Source: Aphelocoma coerulescens
Taxonomy: Eukaryota; Chordata; Aves; Passeriformes; Corvidae
DNA: 64,000 nucleotides
Assembly: GCF_041296385.1 (NCBI RefSeq)
Contig: NW_027184084.1
Location: forward strand, 992,001-1,056,000
Direction: 5' to 3'
Of the stretch, positions 52,158 through 63,371 are shown piece by piece. The notes below the pieces were generated by a model. That model searched no databases. It was not told where the DNA came from and was given only the letters and a program-made list of their open reading frames with translations. How positions within the stretch are numbered: the stretch's first letter is position 1; every line of letters begins with the position of its first letter. A program made the position numbers and the translations under genes.

Positions 52158-53468
52158 TCCAGCAGACCAGATCTGAAGGACGTGCATCTAGAGAATCCAG
52201 ATTGGGAACTGTATACAGATGGAAGCAGCTTCATGAGAAATGGTAAGCGAATGACAGGCTACACAGTGACAACCACGGATAAGGTAATTGAGCCAAAGGC
52301 CTTGCCATCAAATGTATCATCACAGAAAACTGAACTGATTGCACTGACGAGCTCTAGAACTGAGTGACGGAAAGAAGGTGAACATATGGACTGTAAATAT
52401 GCCTTTGGTGTTGTCTATGCCCATGGAGCCTTCTGGAAGGAGAGAGGGCTGCTAACTGCTCAAGGTAATGAAATCAAACATACTGAAGAGATCCTCACAC
52501 TCCTGCAGAGTATTTGGAAGCCTTCAGAGGTATCTATTATGGTATCTATCTGCCAGTATGGATTGCAGAGGCCATTGAAAAGGGAAAACAACTCCCCAAC
52601 TGGGAAATTGCTTTGCTGACAAAACAGCAAAAGGGGTTGCAGGAAAAGGCATTCTTGCAGTGGTACCACAGAAAGAAATAGATTTGTCAGAGTTCACACC
52701 AAAATATGATCAGAGAGACCACAAGTTAATTGAGTCCCTTAAAGATGAAATTAAAGAAAGCAGGTGGACTGTCACCCCAGGGGGGCAGGTTGTAGTTCTA
52801 CCCCTGCTCCTTAGAGAACTAGCACAGCAAGAGTATGAAAGTATCCACTGGGGAACAGAAAATCTTTTGACACATCTGAGGAAGGTAGTAATAGGGAGAG
52901 GAATAACTCATATTGTACAGTCTATAACAAGCAAGTGTGAAATCTCCTGTAGAAACAACCCTGACATGACCAAAAGAGTTGTGTTAGGAATAACAAAAGA
53001 AGGGGATCTCCCTGGAGATTATTGGCAAATAGATTTTGCTGAGTTACCACGCTAAGAAGGATACAGGTACATACTGGTATTGGTTGACACCTTCAGTGGA
53101 TGGCCTGAAGCTTACCCCTGTTGCACCAACACAGCAAAGGACGTGGTGAAAGTTTTGCTCAATCATATGATTACAAGGTTTGGGGTTCCTTTGGGGTTGT
53201 CATCAGATAGGGGACAACATTTTGTTGCAACAGTGGCCAGAGAAGTTAGCCGAATTCTAAGAATTGCCTGGGAGCTGCACACACCCTATAGACCCCAAGC
53301 AAGTGGCAAAGTTGAGCATATGAATGGAACCCTTAAAACCCAGATTAGTAAGATCTGTCAAGAAACATCCATGACATGGGTTCAGGCCTTGCCTATAGCC
53401 TTACTAAGAATCCGCATACAACCAAGGTGGAGGGACCACATAAGTCCCTATGAAATATTATATGGCAG
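52158..53468 (+). pseudogene. pol: Gammaretroviral pol fragment (RNase H and integrase)
   Basis: Plus-strand relative of 40300-41640. RNase H (LYTDGSSFM, MDCKYAFGVVYAHG) lies in shifted frames to about 52620. Integrase is 52660-53055 (zinc-binding region with CEISCRNNPD, QIDFAELP) and, after one TAA at 53053-53055, 53080-53468 (VDTFSGWPEAYP, SSDRGQHF, GKVEHMNGTLK, SPYEILYGR). It ends at the same ILYGR codons as the minus copy, directly against the LTR of ERV-K2. The left part of this provirus is not in the window. Confidence 0.8.
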
Positions 53469-54333
53469 GTGTCATGGTTTGACACTGGTTAAAATGCCAG
53501 GCACCCACAAAAACTGTTCATTCACTCTCCTCTGCCATAGCTGAGCAGAGGAGGGGGAAAAAACAAAGGGCTCATAAGTTGAGATAAGGACTGGGAGAAA
53601 ACACTCTAAGGGCAAAACCGGCTCAAATTTAAAGCTATAAAGCAAATTTATTATTAACAGAGTCAGAGGAGGATAATGAGGAGTAAAATAAGCCCTTAAA
53701 ACCCCTTTTTTCCCCCCAGCCCCTCCCTCCTTCTCACTGACAGTGCAGGGAGACAGGGCGTGTGGGGGGGTTTGGTCAGTTTATCACTCGAGGTCTTCTG
53801 TTCACTTAGGGAAAGGAGTCTTTCCTCTGCTTTGCCATGGGGTCCTTCCCACTGGACACAGTTCTCTGTGAACCTCTCCAGTGTGGTTCTAATTTCATGA
53901 GTAGCAGTCCTGCTAAAACTGCTGTAACATGAGTCCCTCCCACAGGCAAAAAGTCTTCCCAAAACTGCTATGGTGTGGGTCACTAGTCTACGGGGTGTAG
54001 AGGGATTCCTTGTGGAACAGGGGCATATGATACCCCAGGAAAGTCTGGCCAACCCAGGGTTGCTGAGGAAGAACCCCTGAACTGGCCTCAGGCTGCAGGC
54101 AAGCCTGGAAGACACCTGGCAGCAGGCAGCCTTGAAAATCCTTGGCAAAGTTACACACTGGTCGACTCCACCGCTGCTTAGAGGCTGTCTCATGGGAATA
54201 GGGCATGAATCTTTGCAAAGTAGATATAAGTTAGTGAAAGTAAACAATAAAGCAGAGAACGATGCTCAAATCGTATCGGTGTTCACATCGTTACTCTGGC
54301 CGGGTCCCCTGCACTCAGAACACCCCCCCTGCA
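53469..54333 (+). mobile_element. ERV-K2 5' LTR
   Basis: About 865 bp, TGTCATGGTTTGACACTGG to CCCCCCTGCA, with a TATA-like ATATAAG near 54220, AATAAA at 54246-54251, and the primer site five bases after the end. There is no second full copy to confirm the start. An AATAAA on the minus strand near 53650 leaves open that the first part is a separate inverted LTR. Confidence 0.6.
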
Positions 54334-54338
54334 AAACC

Positions 54339-54356
54339 TGGTGCCTGAACAGGGAC
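54339..54356 (+). promoter_or_regulatory. ERV-K2 primer binding site, tRNA-Lys3-like
   Basis: TGGTGCCTGAACAGGGAC, two C-to-T changes from the tRNA-Lys3 complement. Confidence 0.75.
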
Positions 54357-54541
54357 CCAAGTGATTTTTTCGTTTAAATGCAGTGTGTTTTTTGCTTAAA
54401 TGCAGTTTCACTTGAATGCGGCAAGACTCCGAATCATCGCATCGGTGTTGGAGCCTGGGGAGCCGGAGCGGGAAGGGTCTAAAAGCAGAAGCCGGAGACT
54501 GGAGCTCAAGCGGCCGAGCAAGACCCTGCAGGTAAGAAGCT

Positions 54542-56519
54542 ATGGAGTATGAGGCAGGAACTCGCCTCCTAGCCAGTATCCTCTCTAAGAGAGGCGAGAA
54601 TGTGAAAGATCAAGATCTTTATGCCCTTATTATGTGGGCCCGGGAACAAGGATGTTTGAAATGCACTTTGCTTTTGTTTTCGACCAAACTGTGGTGGGAA
54701 GTTGGGAACAAACTGTGGCTGTCCACGATTGAGAGTGGAAAGGAAGGTAAAGAAGCTAAAGTTCTCGGATTAACTTGGATAGCCGTGACTAACACCCTCT
54801 CAGAAATGAAAGAAAAGAGGAAGGTGGCCGCGGAGGCCATGGAAGCCCTGGGGGGTGGCGGCCCCGAACAGGAAAGAGATAGGGGTCATACGGAGTGGTG
54901 GCCGGAGACCAGGGTGGAGTCCAGGGTTGCACGATTCTTCGGGCTGACCGCGGGTAGATTGATGAGGGGAACAGCAGCACCGGTCCACTCGCTGCAGGAG
55001 TTGCTGGACCCAGCAGGGAAGGAAGTTACCCCTCCAATGTCTGAGGGAGAAATGGTTGCAAAGGCGGAAGAACAGGCTCCCAACCCTGGGGGCGGGACGC
55101 AGGTGAGCAGAGGAGAAACGAGCGGTCCTAGCTCCCGGCCGAAAACGGCAGTGCGTCACCTCCCTCTGCTGGACAGAGGATCATAGTCCGATGGCGAAGC
55201 AGCCTCTATGGCTTTGTCGCCCGCAGAGACAGAGCCAGCCAGAGCAGCCGGGGGTCAGCCCCAAGAGGAGGAGAACCACCAAGAGATGATGCATGAAGTA
55301 ATCAAGAAGCTTGCTGAATTGTCTACGCGTCAGGACACGCTGGAGTCTAAGGCTTGCGAAACCACACCATCAGCACCATGGCGTCCCATGGACCCACCGG
55401 TCAAGATAGCCACCAGAACTCCTACGTTCCCGTCAGGAGAATTGGGCACAGTGCCTATGGCCCCTCCCTTCCCGCGAGGGGAGGTGCAGCCATTGCCTCC
55501 ATCAGCCCTGACGGTGAGGACTGACCCATTGTGAAGGAGATGGAATGGAGTTATCCGCGACACAGTTATTGAAGGTGACTGGCACGCTGAAGATGCCCTG
55601 GCCTGCCCTGTACTGATACAAGGGGACACTGCAAAGTGGGAACCCCATGACTGGAAGCTCTTGCAGCAAGCAAAGCAAACGGTCACCACGCACGGCCTAC
55701 AGTCCGAAGCTGCATGGAGCATCCTGCAGTTTATCATTACAGCAGATGTCCTGTGTTCTAATGATTGCATCAGCATCGCACAAGCTAGCAAACACCAAGG
55801 TGATACACAAGACTCACTGTATGCACTCCAAGCCGACATGCTAACTGGGAGTGGGGCTTATGGAGCGACAGTGACACAGCTGACCATGCCCACAATCATT
55901 CATCAGTTGTCACAGATTCTTGCCCACAAAGCCTTGTTATCAGTACCCGAAAAGAAGAAGTCACCTCCGTATGCAGCAGTCCGACAGGGGCTGTCGGAGC
56001 AATATGGTCAGTTCATAGACCGTCTGTCAGCAGCCTTGAAGGACGCAACTGAGCTCTCTGAAGAGCTCCAAGAGCAAATGTTCCAGACCCTTGCCTTTGA
56101 AAATGCTAATAGGTAAACTAAGACAATTCTTGCCACACTGCCCCAGGGAGCAGGAGTAGATGAGATGCTTGTGCATGCTACCCGTGCGGAGCAGTCATCT
56201 CAAACAGCTGCATTTACCACAACGCTGCAGAATGTCCTGCAAAAACAGGGACAAGTCATGGCCGCAGCACTGACCAGAGGAGTGCAAAGAAAAAAGGGGG
56301 CGAAGGCCGCTGGCCCACCTCCTGGTCCCCAGACGGGCAGAGTAGCCTGTTTCCGATGAGGTGAAGAGGGGCACCTGAGGCACACTTGCCGGAAAACAGT
56401 GTGGTGCCACAACTGCAATTCCGGCAACCATGCCATCATAGCATGCCGCTATGCGGGAAATGGCCAGTGCAGCGCGGTGGGGTCTTGCGCCAGGACACAA
56501 ATGAGCACCCCAAAGAGCC
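54542..56519 (+). pseudogene. gag: ERV-K2 gag, nonsense-riddled but in frame
   Basis: Starts at the ATG at 54542 about 185 bases past the primer site. The whole gene can be followed in one frame, interrupted only by stops at 55184-55186, 55532-55534, 56114-56116 and 56357-56359. Matrix spans residues 1 to about 100 (LLASILSKRGENV, LWWEVGNKLWLS), then a charged, Gly/Pro-rich linker. Capsid covers about 55535-56115 (WNGVIRDTVIEG, AAWSILQFIITADVLCSNDC, YGQFIDRLSAAL of the major homology region). Two zinc knuckles follow, the first broken by the last stop (CFR-stop-GEEGHLRHTC) and the second intact (CHNCNSGNHAIIAC, about 56406-56445). Confidence 0.8.
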
Positions 56520-56981
56520 ATGAGTCGAGTGAACCCTCGTGGTTTCCTTCACCAGAACCAGCCAGCCACCCGGGGAAGCCTCGGAGTAGACATGGCAACC
56601 TCAATAGGAGTCACGCTGATGGTCCGCAAGGTCACCCTGATCCCGACCACAGCCAAGGGCCCCCTGTCATCAGGCTGCCCTCATCTGGGTGGCCTACTCG
56701 TGGGGCGGTCATCAACCAGCCGGCAGGGAGTAGTGGTGCTCCCTGGAGTCATTGACGCCAACTACACCGGTGAAATTAAGATCATGGCCTATGCGCTGCA
56801 ACCACCCATGACTATCCCGCAGGGCAGTCACATTGCCCAAATCATCCCCCTTCCCCTGATGACCAATGGGGGAACCAGCAACAACAATGTCCGCGGAGAT
56901 CGGGCTTTTGGGTCCTCTGGGTTCGACGTGTTTTGGACATTGAACCTGGTCCAGAGACCTCAGCGGCAAGTGATCCTGTGA
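56520..56981 (+). pseudogene. pro: ERV-K2 dUTPase
   Basis: 153-codon frame in the pro phase. dUTPase motifs are visible: a degenerate start near MATSIGVTLMV, the PGVIDANYTGEIKIMAY block (about 56740-56795), IPQGSHIAQIIPLPL (about 56815-56860) and the glycine-rich GDRAFGSSGFDVFW end (about 56896-56940). A TGA at 56979-56981 separates it from the protease in the same frame. The enzyme in betaretroviruses removes dUTP to limit uracil incorporation. Confidence 0.75.
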
Positions 56982-57286
56982 AGGGGGGAAGAAGCCATCA
57001 AAATACAGCTGCTTTTCGACACAGGGGCTGACGTTACCATAATTAACCAGGCGGTATGGCCACCTGGTTGGGGACTGGAAAAACCAGCAGCCACGCTGGT
57101 AGGGGTAGGAGGAACGCAAATCCCCCAAGTAAGTGCAACCCCAATTACCCCAGAGTTTGAGGACAATCAAACCATTGTGTGTCGCCCCTATGTTAGGAGG
57201 CTTCCTCAGACCCTGCAAGGCCTGATCGGAAGTGACATCCTCATACAGCTAGGCCTCGTGCTCACCACAGACCAGCATTTATGCTG
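56982..57286 (+). pseudogene. pro: ERV-K2 protease
   Basis: In-frame continuation of the dUTPase after a single TGA. Active site LLFDTGADVTII (about 57009-57044), flap-like TLVGVGGTQIPQV, and LIGSDILIQLGL (about 57225-57258) in place of the usual G-R-D. It ends at TGA 57284-57286, overlapping the RT frame. Confidence 0.78.
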
Positions 57287-58424
57287 ACGGTCGCTGCTGA
57301 TCAGCCACCCATACGGGCTCTCAGCTGGTTAACAGATGACCCTGTCTGGGTCGAGCAGTGGCCGGTAAGAGATGAAAGGCTGAAGATAGTAGAACAGATT
57401 GTTGCAGAACAGCTAGCATCAGGACACATCAAGCCTTCAGTCAGCCCATGGAACACCTCCATCTTTGTGATCCCAAAGAAGTCAGGAAAATGGTGCCTTC
57501 TTCATGACCTTTGACAAGTGAATGCGCACATGCAAACTATGGGGGCACTGCAACCTGGGCTACCGGCTCCTACAATGATTCCAGAAGGATGGAAAATCAC
57601 TGTTATTGAGTTAAAAGACTGCTTTTTCCCAATCCCACTGCATCCAAAGGACACAGAATGCTTTGCCTTTACAGTGCCCACAAAGAATAGCAGTGAGCAT
57701 ACTAAGCGCTACGAGTGGGTTGTCCTACCCCAGGGGATGAAAAATTCCCCCACGCTGTGTCAGCTATATGTTGACTGGGTGTTCCGTCCGATTCAACAAT
57801 GCTACGCAGAAGCACTCATCTACCATTACATGGATGACATCCTGATAGCTACGGCTACAGAGTTCCCAGATAAAGAGATTCAATGGGTCAGAGAACACTT
57901 CCATAAGACTGGATTAGAGATTGCCTCCCAGAAGATCCAGCAGACTGCACCATGGAAGTACCTGGGCTGGCTCATATCAGACTCGCAAATTAGGCCCCAG
58001 AAGATCGAGCTACACACAGAAATCTCCACGCTCCATGATGCACAACGGCTGCTAGGAGATCTGCAATGGGTCCGTGGGGTCGTGGGAATCACGAACGCCG
58101 ACCTCGCCCCCTTCCTGCCATGGCTGCACAGGACGAACGCTGCAGAACCTCGAGAATGCTCCCTCGACCAAGCAGCAGCTCTCGCCAAGGTCGCAGATAA
58201 GCTGCTGCACGCATAGGTATTGCGCAGAGAAGAAGGAGTCCCACTCGCCATCCTCATCACCCTGATCGGCGCAGCAGGTTCACATGCCATCATCCACCAA
58301 TGGCAAAAGAAAAAGGGGGAAGCTATCCAGATTCTCGAATGGATCTTCCCGCCAACTCAGCCACACTTCAAACTGCAGTCCAGGGTAGAGATGGTGGTTC
58401 TTTTAATCCAAAAGAGTGGTGTAG
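57281..58424 (+). pseudogene. pol: ERV-K2 pol: reverse transcriptase
   Basis: RT in one frame with two nonsense codons: TGA at 57512-57514, where relatives have Arg in LLHDLR (CGA to TGA), and TAG at 58214-58216. Motifs: DDPVWVEQWP, SPWNTSIFVI, ELKDCFFPIPL, LPQGMKNSPTLCQLYV, catalytic YMDD (about 57827-57838), HDAQRLLGDLQWVRG. The connection continues to about 58420 (LILITLIGAAG, ILEWIFPP), after which RNase H changes frame. Confidence 0.83.
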
Positions 58425-59051
58425 TTGGACAGCAGAGAGGCAGAGGACATCAGTATACCAGTCCAAACAGGGGACTTGGAGTGGATGCTTCAGCATGCGG
58501 AGGCACTGCAGGAAGCACTTCTCGGATTCACCAGCGTGGTCCATAACAAGCTCCCACAGGGAAGGCTGGCGCAGTTGCTGGGGCGCTATGAGTGGCTGGA
58601 CCGCCTGCTGAATGTAGAACGGCCATTACTAGGGCGCACAATGTTCACGGATGCAGGGAGCAAGACGAAGCGGACCGCCTGTGCATGGAAAGAGAATGAC
58701 CACTGGAAGACTCATATCATAGCGGGAGAACTGGCCGACAGCCTGCAAACACTCGAACTGGGTGCCGTGATATGGGCCTTGCAACAGTGGTCGAAGGAAC
58801 CGGTGAATGGAGTCAGCGATTCCCTATATGTCGTTGGAGTAGCCCAATGGATCCATGATGCAGAAATCCGGCGTACCAACAACAAACATCTGGGCAGACT
58901 GCTCATTACATTGTGGCACACCCTGCAACAACGGACAAACCCCTACTGTATCCTGCACATTCGGAGCCACCAGTGGAACATCAGGCTGGGAGAGGGCAAC
59001 GCCCGTGACCTGTGCCCCCATAGTGCATCTCCCGCCTGCCAGCACTTCTGA
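58425..59051 (+). pseudogene. pol: ERV-K2 pol: RNase H
   Basis: 208-codon frame: connection end (LLGFTSVVHNKLPQG), then RNase H with MFTDAGSKTKRTACAWK, ELGAVIWALQQW, GVSDSLYVVGVAQ and HIRSHQWNIRLGEGNA. One catalytic-position Asp reads as VSDSLY where relatives have VTDSAY, which keeps the Asp. The frame shifts again at about 59000 before integrase. Confidence 0.75.
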
Positions 59052-59451
59052 GCAAGCCAGATGTAGCCATGATTTGTTCCACCAAAATGCAAAATCCCTG
59101 CAGAGAATGTTTAAGATCCCGCTGATAGAAGCGAAAGGCATAATGCAGGCTTGTCCCAGCTGTAGCCATCACGGCCCGGGGTTGGGTGTGGGAGTTAACC
59201 CCAAGGGTTTGAAAGCCCTCGAGCTCTGGCAAATGGACGTCACTCACATCCCTGAGTTCGGCCGACAGCGCTATGTCCATGTAACAATTGACACTTTTTC
59301 ACACTTCCTGTGGGCTACCACTCAGACAGGAGAGAAGGCATTGCATGTGGAGCGGCATCTGCTCTCTTACTTCGCAGAAATGGGGGTACCGAAAAATTCA
59401 AAACAGAAAATGGGCCAGCATACACCAGTGGTCACCTATTACAGCTGGTGA
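59052..59451 (+). pseudogene. pol: ERV-K2 pol: integrase, truncated
   Basis: Integrase N-terminal zinc domain (HDLFHQNAKSL...CPSC, about 59070-59165), catalytic MDVTH (about 59234) and IDTFSHFLW. A one-base change near 59395 throws the frame before the TENGPAYTS-like segment. The gene then ends at about 59451, before the catalytic Glu and C-terminal domain. The following 123 bases are unassigned, then LTR of the next, opposite-strand ERV. Confidence 0.75.
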
Positions 59452-59574
59452 TGGGGTCAGTGGCTCTGACCCAGGAAGAGGTGACCAGTCCGGAGAGATG
59501 GTCCCGAAAACAATCGCCTTCCCGAGGCCTGGTGTCTTCCCTCAGCTGCTGGCCAGGAGGGCCCTTGCAGAGGC

Positions 59575-61274
59575 TGTCAGCTCTTTAGTGATCATCAGCT
59601 TGTGATTCCATCTCAGCTCTGCAGGGCAGCCTCCAGGCCAAGCCAGACCAGAGAGAGAGACAAGAGGTTCGTATGGCTGGTTCCGCATGGAAGGTAGCTT
59701 TATTGTTGGTCCGTACTCTGGCGAAGGGGAAAGCCAGGGACGAGAGCTCTCTCCCACGGGGGCAGAGGCCTTAGCTTTTATAGGGATACAGAGGATGGGT
59801 GAAGGCCAATGGGTTACAAAGGATCTGCATAGGTGTAGCGGGTTCGGTTTGTAACCGGGCAGAAACACGAATTAGGTATAGTGGCTTGGTCCAAAATACT
59901 CATTACTGTTTATCTTCTGTGAGATAAGAATTAGGAGAAATGCAAAGCGGGCACCAAACTTGAAAGAATATAAAGAAGTTTATTAACAGACCTAAAATAA
60001 GAAAAAATTATACCATACCTTCAGAACTCCCCTCCTCCCCCCACCTTCCTCCCTTCTCCCACTGACAATGTAAAAAAAGACAATCCTTAAGATGTTCAGT
60101 CTGTTTACCACTTCCATAATAACCTTATTCAGTCCATTTAGAAAGAGAAGTCTCTTCTTGCTCGTGCTATGAAAACAGTATCACAACGAGACAGCCACCC
60201 ACTTCCAAATATTGTTCAGTCAATTTAGGAAGAGGAGTCTCTCTGCTCGCGATGTGAGTCCCTTCCCTCGATTTGCAGCTTTTCCCGCAACTGCTTTCGA
60301 GGGTCCACTCTTGAAGTTTTTTGGGGTACAATTTTAAGGTTGAGCCATTCAGAAACAAAGAAACAGAGGCCCTTCTCCTTCCCTGGGAGCAAAGGGTCTT
60401 TCCTCATCTTCATCGTTACGACTATCTCTGGGAGCATCTCTAGGAACCGAGGTTTTCTCTTTTCTCCTTTCCCATTTGGAGCAAAAGTCCTCATCTGGTC
60501 CATCTCTCCCTGTCCAAACTTCTCATGACATTACAGCTGCGTCAGCATCTGCCTATCTCAGTGCAGGTGCTTTTGCTTACGAGTTGAACACTCCACCCCC
60601 CATATCTTCATGAAATTACAACGGGATACTCTGATATATCATAGCTTCACAACAGAATTTCAGCTTTAAGCATCTCCTTTCTCTCTTCCCTCAGGTTTTC
60701 AGCTCTTCACAGCAATAAAAGGGTTAATCCCACCTCAGTCTTGCAGCTTTGCAGCTGGAATGTTGAATGTTTCTTATCGCAGTGGAGGGGGGGGGGAGAG
60801 CCAAGCCGCTCCGGCTGCCCACGGCAAAGCAGTGGGGCGGGTTCCATGGATGAAACAGGTCCATTGACTCCAGGATGGCCCTGGCCTGCTGGCCCCCGCA
60901 CGGGGCTCGCAGCCACCTGTCCCAGCACCGGAAACAAGAGAGAGCTTGGGGGGGAGTTTGTCTATTCTTAAATGTGGGTCACAGAGGCGATCACAATTTT
61001 AAGTGGCTTAGAGAATTGTCCATATTCAAACTGGCCAGCTGATAGGTTCTATCAGGTCCCAGAGGAAGCTGTAAGCATCCCTTAGCAAGGACATCCCTTC
61101 CGGGACTATGCTTGCTAACCTATGGCAATAGGGTCTCCTAAAGGATTGTGGGTCTGTCTTTTCTCGCAGTGACCAAAGAAATGGTTGCCTTTCCAGGGAG
61201 TCCTGCTGGGCAATTGCGAAATCTCTTATCTCAGCAGAGATCCCTCCAGGGAAGAGGCTGGGCATACCCCACAA
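59575..61274 (-). mobile_element. 3' LTR of minus class II ERV (ERV-N), split by a solo LTR
   Basis: The LTR begins on the minus strand at 61274 with TGTGGGGTATGCC, right after a polypurine tract (AGAAGGGGGAGT, 61275-61286). It is interrupted at 61127-59834 and resumes at 59833. A minus-strand AATAAA is at 59699-59704. The end is placed at about 59575 (GCTGACA) but is uncertain. Without the insert it is about 400 bp. Confidence 0.6.
59834..61127 (-). mobile_element. Long LTR, family L1.3, copy 3 (solo, with target duplication)
   Basis: 1,294 bp, TGTAGCGGG to TATGGCA on the plus strand, flanked by ATAGG at 59829-59833 and 61128-61132. This 5-bp duplication fixes the family's true ends and shows that the tRNA-Val-like stretch lies inside the LTR. 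The orientation is inferred from AATAAA (minus, about 59976-59981). Confidence 0.82.
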
Positions 61275-61497
61275 CTCCCCCTTCTGTATTTATTAAAAAG
61301 GCATTCCCAGCAGCCTTTCTGCAGCAATGTAGGAGGCAAGAGAACATAAGTAACACAGTAATAATTACAATGAATACCCACAAAGCTCCCTTAATCAAAG
61401 ATGCAATCCATCCCCCTATTCCCCATCGTCCAAAAAGGTCATTGACCCAGTCTAAGCTCTTATCTACTTTTTGGTCATCGAGGCAGCGGTGAGGACA
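61275..61497 (-). pseudogene. env: ERV-N env, transmembrane C-terminus
   Basis: Minus-strand frame of about 74 codons with the membrane-proximal LDWVNDLFGRWGIGGWI, a hydrophobic anchor (GALWVFIVIIITVLLMF) followed by CLLHCC, and a short tail running into the polypurine tract. The layout is that of a class II or alpharetroviral TM subunit. The rest of env is missing between here and integrase. Confidence 0.7.
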
Positions 61498-61699
61498 GCA
61501 TCAACGTAGATACATTTCATCTTTGGGCAGGGATGGGGCTTCTGAGAGGGAATATAAGCAAGATTTGTTAGCTTTGTGGTGAGAGGGGAAGTTTTGGGGT
61601 TTAGGGAGGTTTGACAAGGGTTGAGGGAAGGGGATATTTTGGGGCAACAAGGGGTGATAACATATAAACTAAGGACCAGTTTTTCAGGCTGTGTCTGGC
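61498..61699 (-). other. ERV-N region between integrase and env remnant
   Basis: About 200 bases with no recognisable frame, G-rich on the plus strand. It marks a large deletion of env. Confidence 0.5.
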
Positions 61700-62858
61700 C
61701 TACGGCTTGACTTTGTCTGTAGCTTCTTGTTCAGCTTTCTGTTTTGTCTGCTGCCGTGTGGTGGGATGGTCTTTTCTCCGGTTGGGGTGCATTCGGCGAT
61801 GTTTTCGTCTCCATGCAGAGCTGGTCTGGTTTTGGGGAGGTCCTGTATTTGACTCAAGAGAGTTCTTGTTGGTGTTCATAGAAGCAGTGTTTGTAGGGCC
61901 TAGGTATGGTTTTATACTTTTTCCTGGGAACCACTTTGGGCCAGATGGTAGCTGGACACAAGCGTAGCCTCTCCCCCAGGTAATCAATTGGAAAGGCCCA
62001 GAGACCTGGTGTGATTCTGGGTCCTTCACCAGGACTGGTGGTTTCTCCGTGAGCTTAGCTTGGGTTAAATTTGAGAAGTGGTGGAGTACTGGGGGGTCAG
62101 GCTCTGATGAGGTACCATTTAGGAAGTTAATGACGTAGAGAGCCTTACAGAGTCTTTCAACAGGAGACAAGATTTCTGTTTCGCTCCGTTGCTGATTGAG
62201 GACTCTTTTGAGGGTTTGGTGGGTCCTTTCTACGATGGATTGTCCTGTGGGATTGCTAGGTATGCCTGTCTTGTGTTTTATCCCCATTGGTTGAAGAAAT
62301 CTTTTAACTTACGAGAGGTGTAGGCAGGCCCATTATCTGTTTTGATTTCTTCAGGGACTCCCAGGGTGGCGAAGGCAAGGAGAAAATGCTTGATGATGTG
62401 GACGGCGTCTTCCCCTGCATGGGCTGACGCAAACACTGCCCCAGAAAATGTGTCAACTGATGTGCACATATTTGGATCTCCCAAAGGATGGGAAGTGGGT
62501 TACATCGGTTTGCCACAATTGGCAGCTCTTCAGACCACGGGGGTTGACTCCAGTACCCATAGATGGTATTTGGTAGTTCTGGCAGTTCAGGCACGTTGCA
62601 AAGGTAGCTTTTGCTTGATCTTTTGAAAACTTGAACATTCTGACGAGGGCAGGAATGTTTTGGTGAAAAAATGCATGTGACAACTTTGCCTGGGCAAAGA
62701 TGTCGGGGATGTTTGCAGTCTCTGCTGGCATGGCCAGTGCATCTGCTCTCCTGTTCCCTTCACCAATGGGACCAGGGAGGTCAGTGTGTGACCTCACATG
62801 CATAATGTAGTAAGGCTGTTTTCTGTGGGAGATTAAATGAATTAATGTAGAAACCAAT
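61700..62858 (-). pseudogene. pol: ERV-N pol: RNase H end and integrase
   Basis: Three minus-strand frames: 62857-62453 (RNase H end with HVRSHTDLPG; integrase HHCC with HQNIPALV...CLNC; TDVTHFPSFG), 62484-62278 (SVDTFSGAVFASAHAGE, TDNGPAYTS at about 62340), and 62287-61700 (IVERTHQTLK at about 62230; WGRGYACVQLPSGPKWFPG; a basic, Thr/Gln/Lys-rich tail of about 75 residues). Single-base frameshifts near 62465 and 62285 break it. The upstream part of pol is cut at 62858 by the next provirus. Confidence 0.8.
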
Positions 62859-63242
62859 TGCTATAATATTACCGCAGGCGTGGTTCCTACGGTATAGCAC
62901 CGTGTCCCGCAGCCATAGGGAGGAGGAAGAGGAGAAGATCCAGCAGGCTGGAATTGTGCAGCAAGATTGATTTATTTAATTATTTTACAAACTCTTTTAT
63001 AGACTTTTTTCTTCAGAGTCTATTTGGACAAAGGACCAGCCACCCCTTGGGGGTGATTGGCTAAAATCCTAAAACACCCATTGTCAAAATATCTTTCCAC
63101 TATACCATAAACAAGACTTTTCAAGGTTGCAGGTGGCTTGGTTGTTTACATTCCCTGCCACCTCTTCTGTGAGAGAGAAAAGTCTCTCACGGACTTAGAA
63201 AATAACAAGAAAATCCTCGCTAGCAGCATTTTTGTATCTACA
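62859..63242 (-). mobile_element. 3' LTR of the right-edge minus provirus (ERV-R)
   Basis: 384 bp. Minus-strand start TGTAGATACAAAAATG, right after the polypurine tract AAAAAGGGGGAAT (63243-63257). The end is TAATATTATAGCA. A minus-strand AATAAA occurs near 62970. It interrupts ERV-N RNase H. Confidence 0.75.
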
Positions 63243-63371
63243 ATTCCCCCTTTTTGTTTCATAAGATAACAACTCTACTATTAATCCTAAAAAGAAATCT
63301 ACATCAGTTATTAATTCTAAATATGTCCTTAAGGCTTTAACGATCTGACTCCATAACAAGAAATTTAAAGT

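Noticed and set aside
53469..54185. A separate inverted LTR distinct from the ERV-K2 LTR
   Set aside because: A minus-strand AATAAA is present, but a single LTR from TGTCATGG to the CA before the primer site explains the layout more simply. Kept as a caveat.
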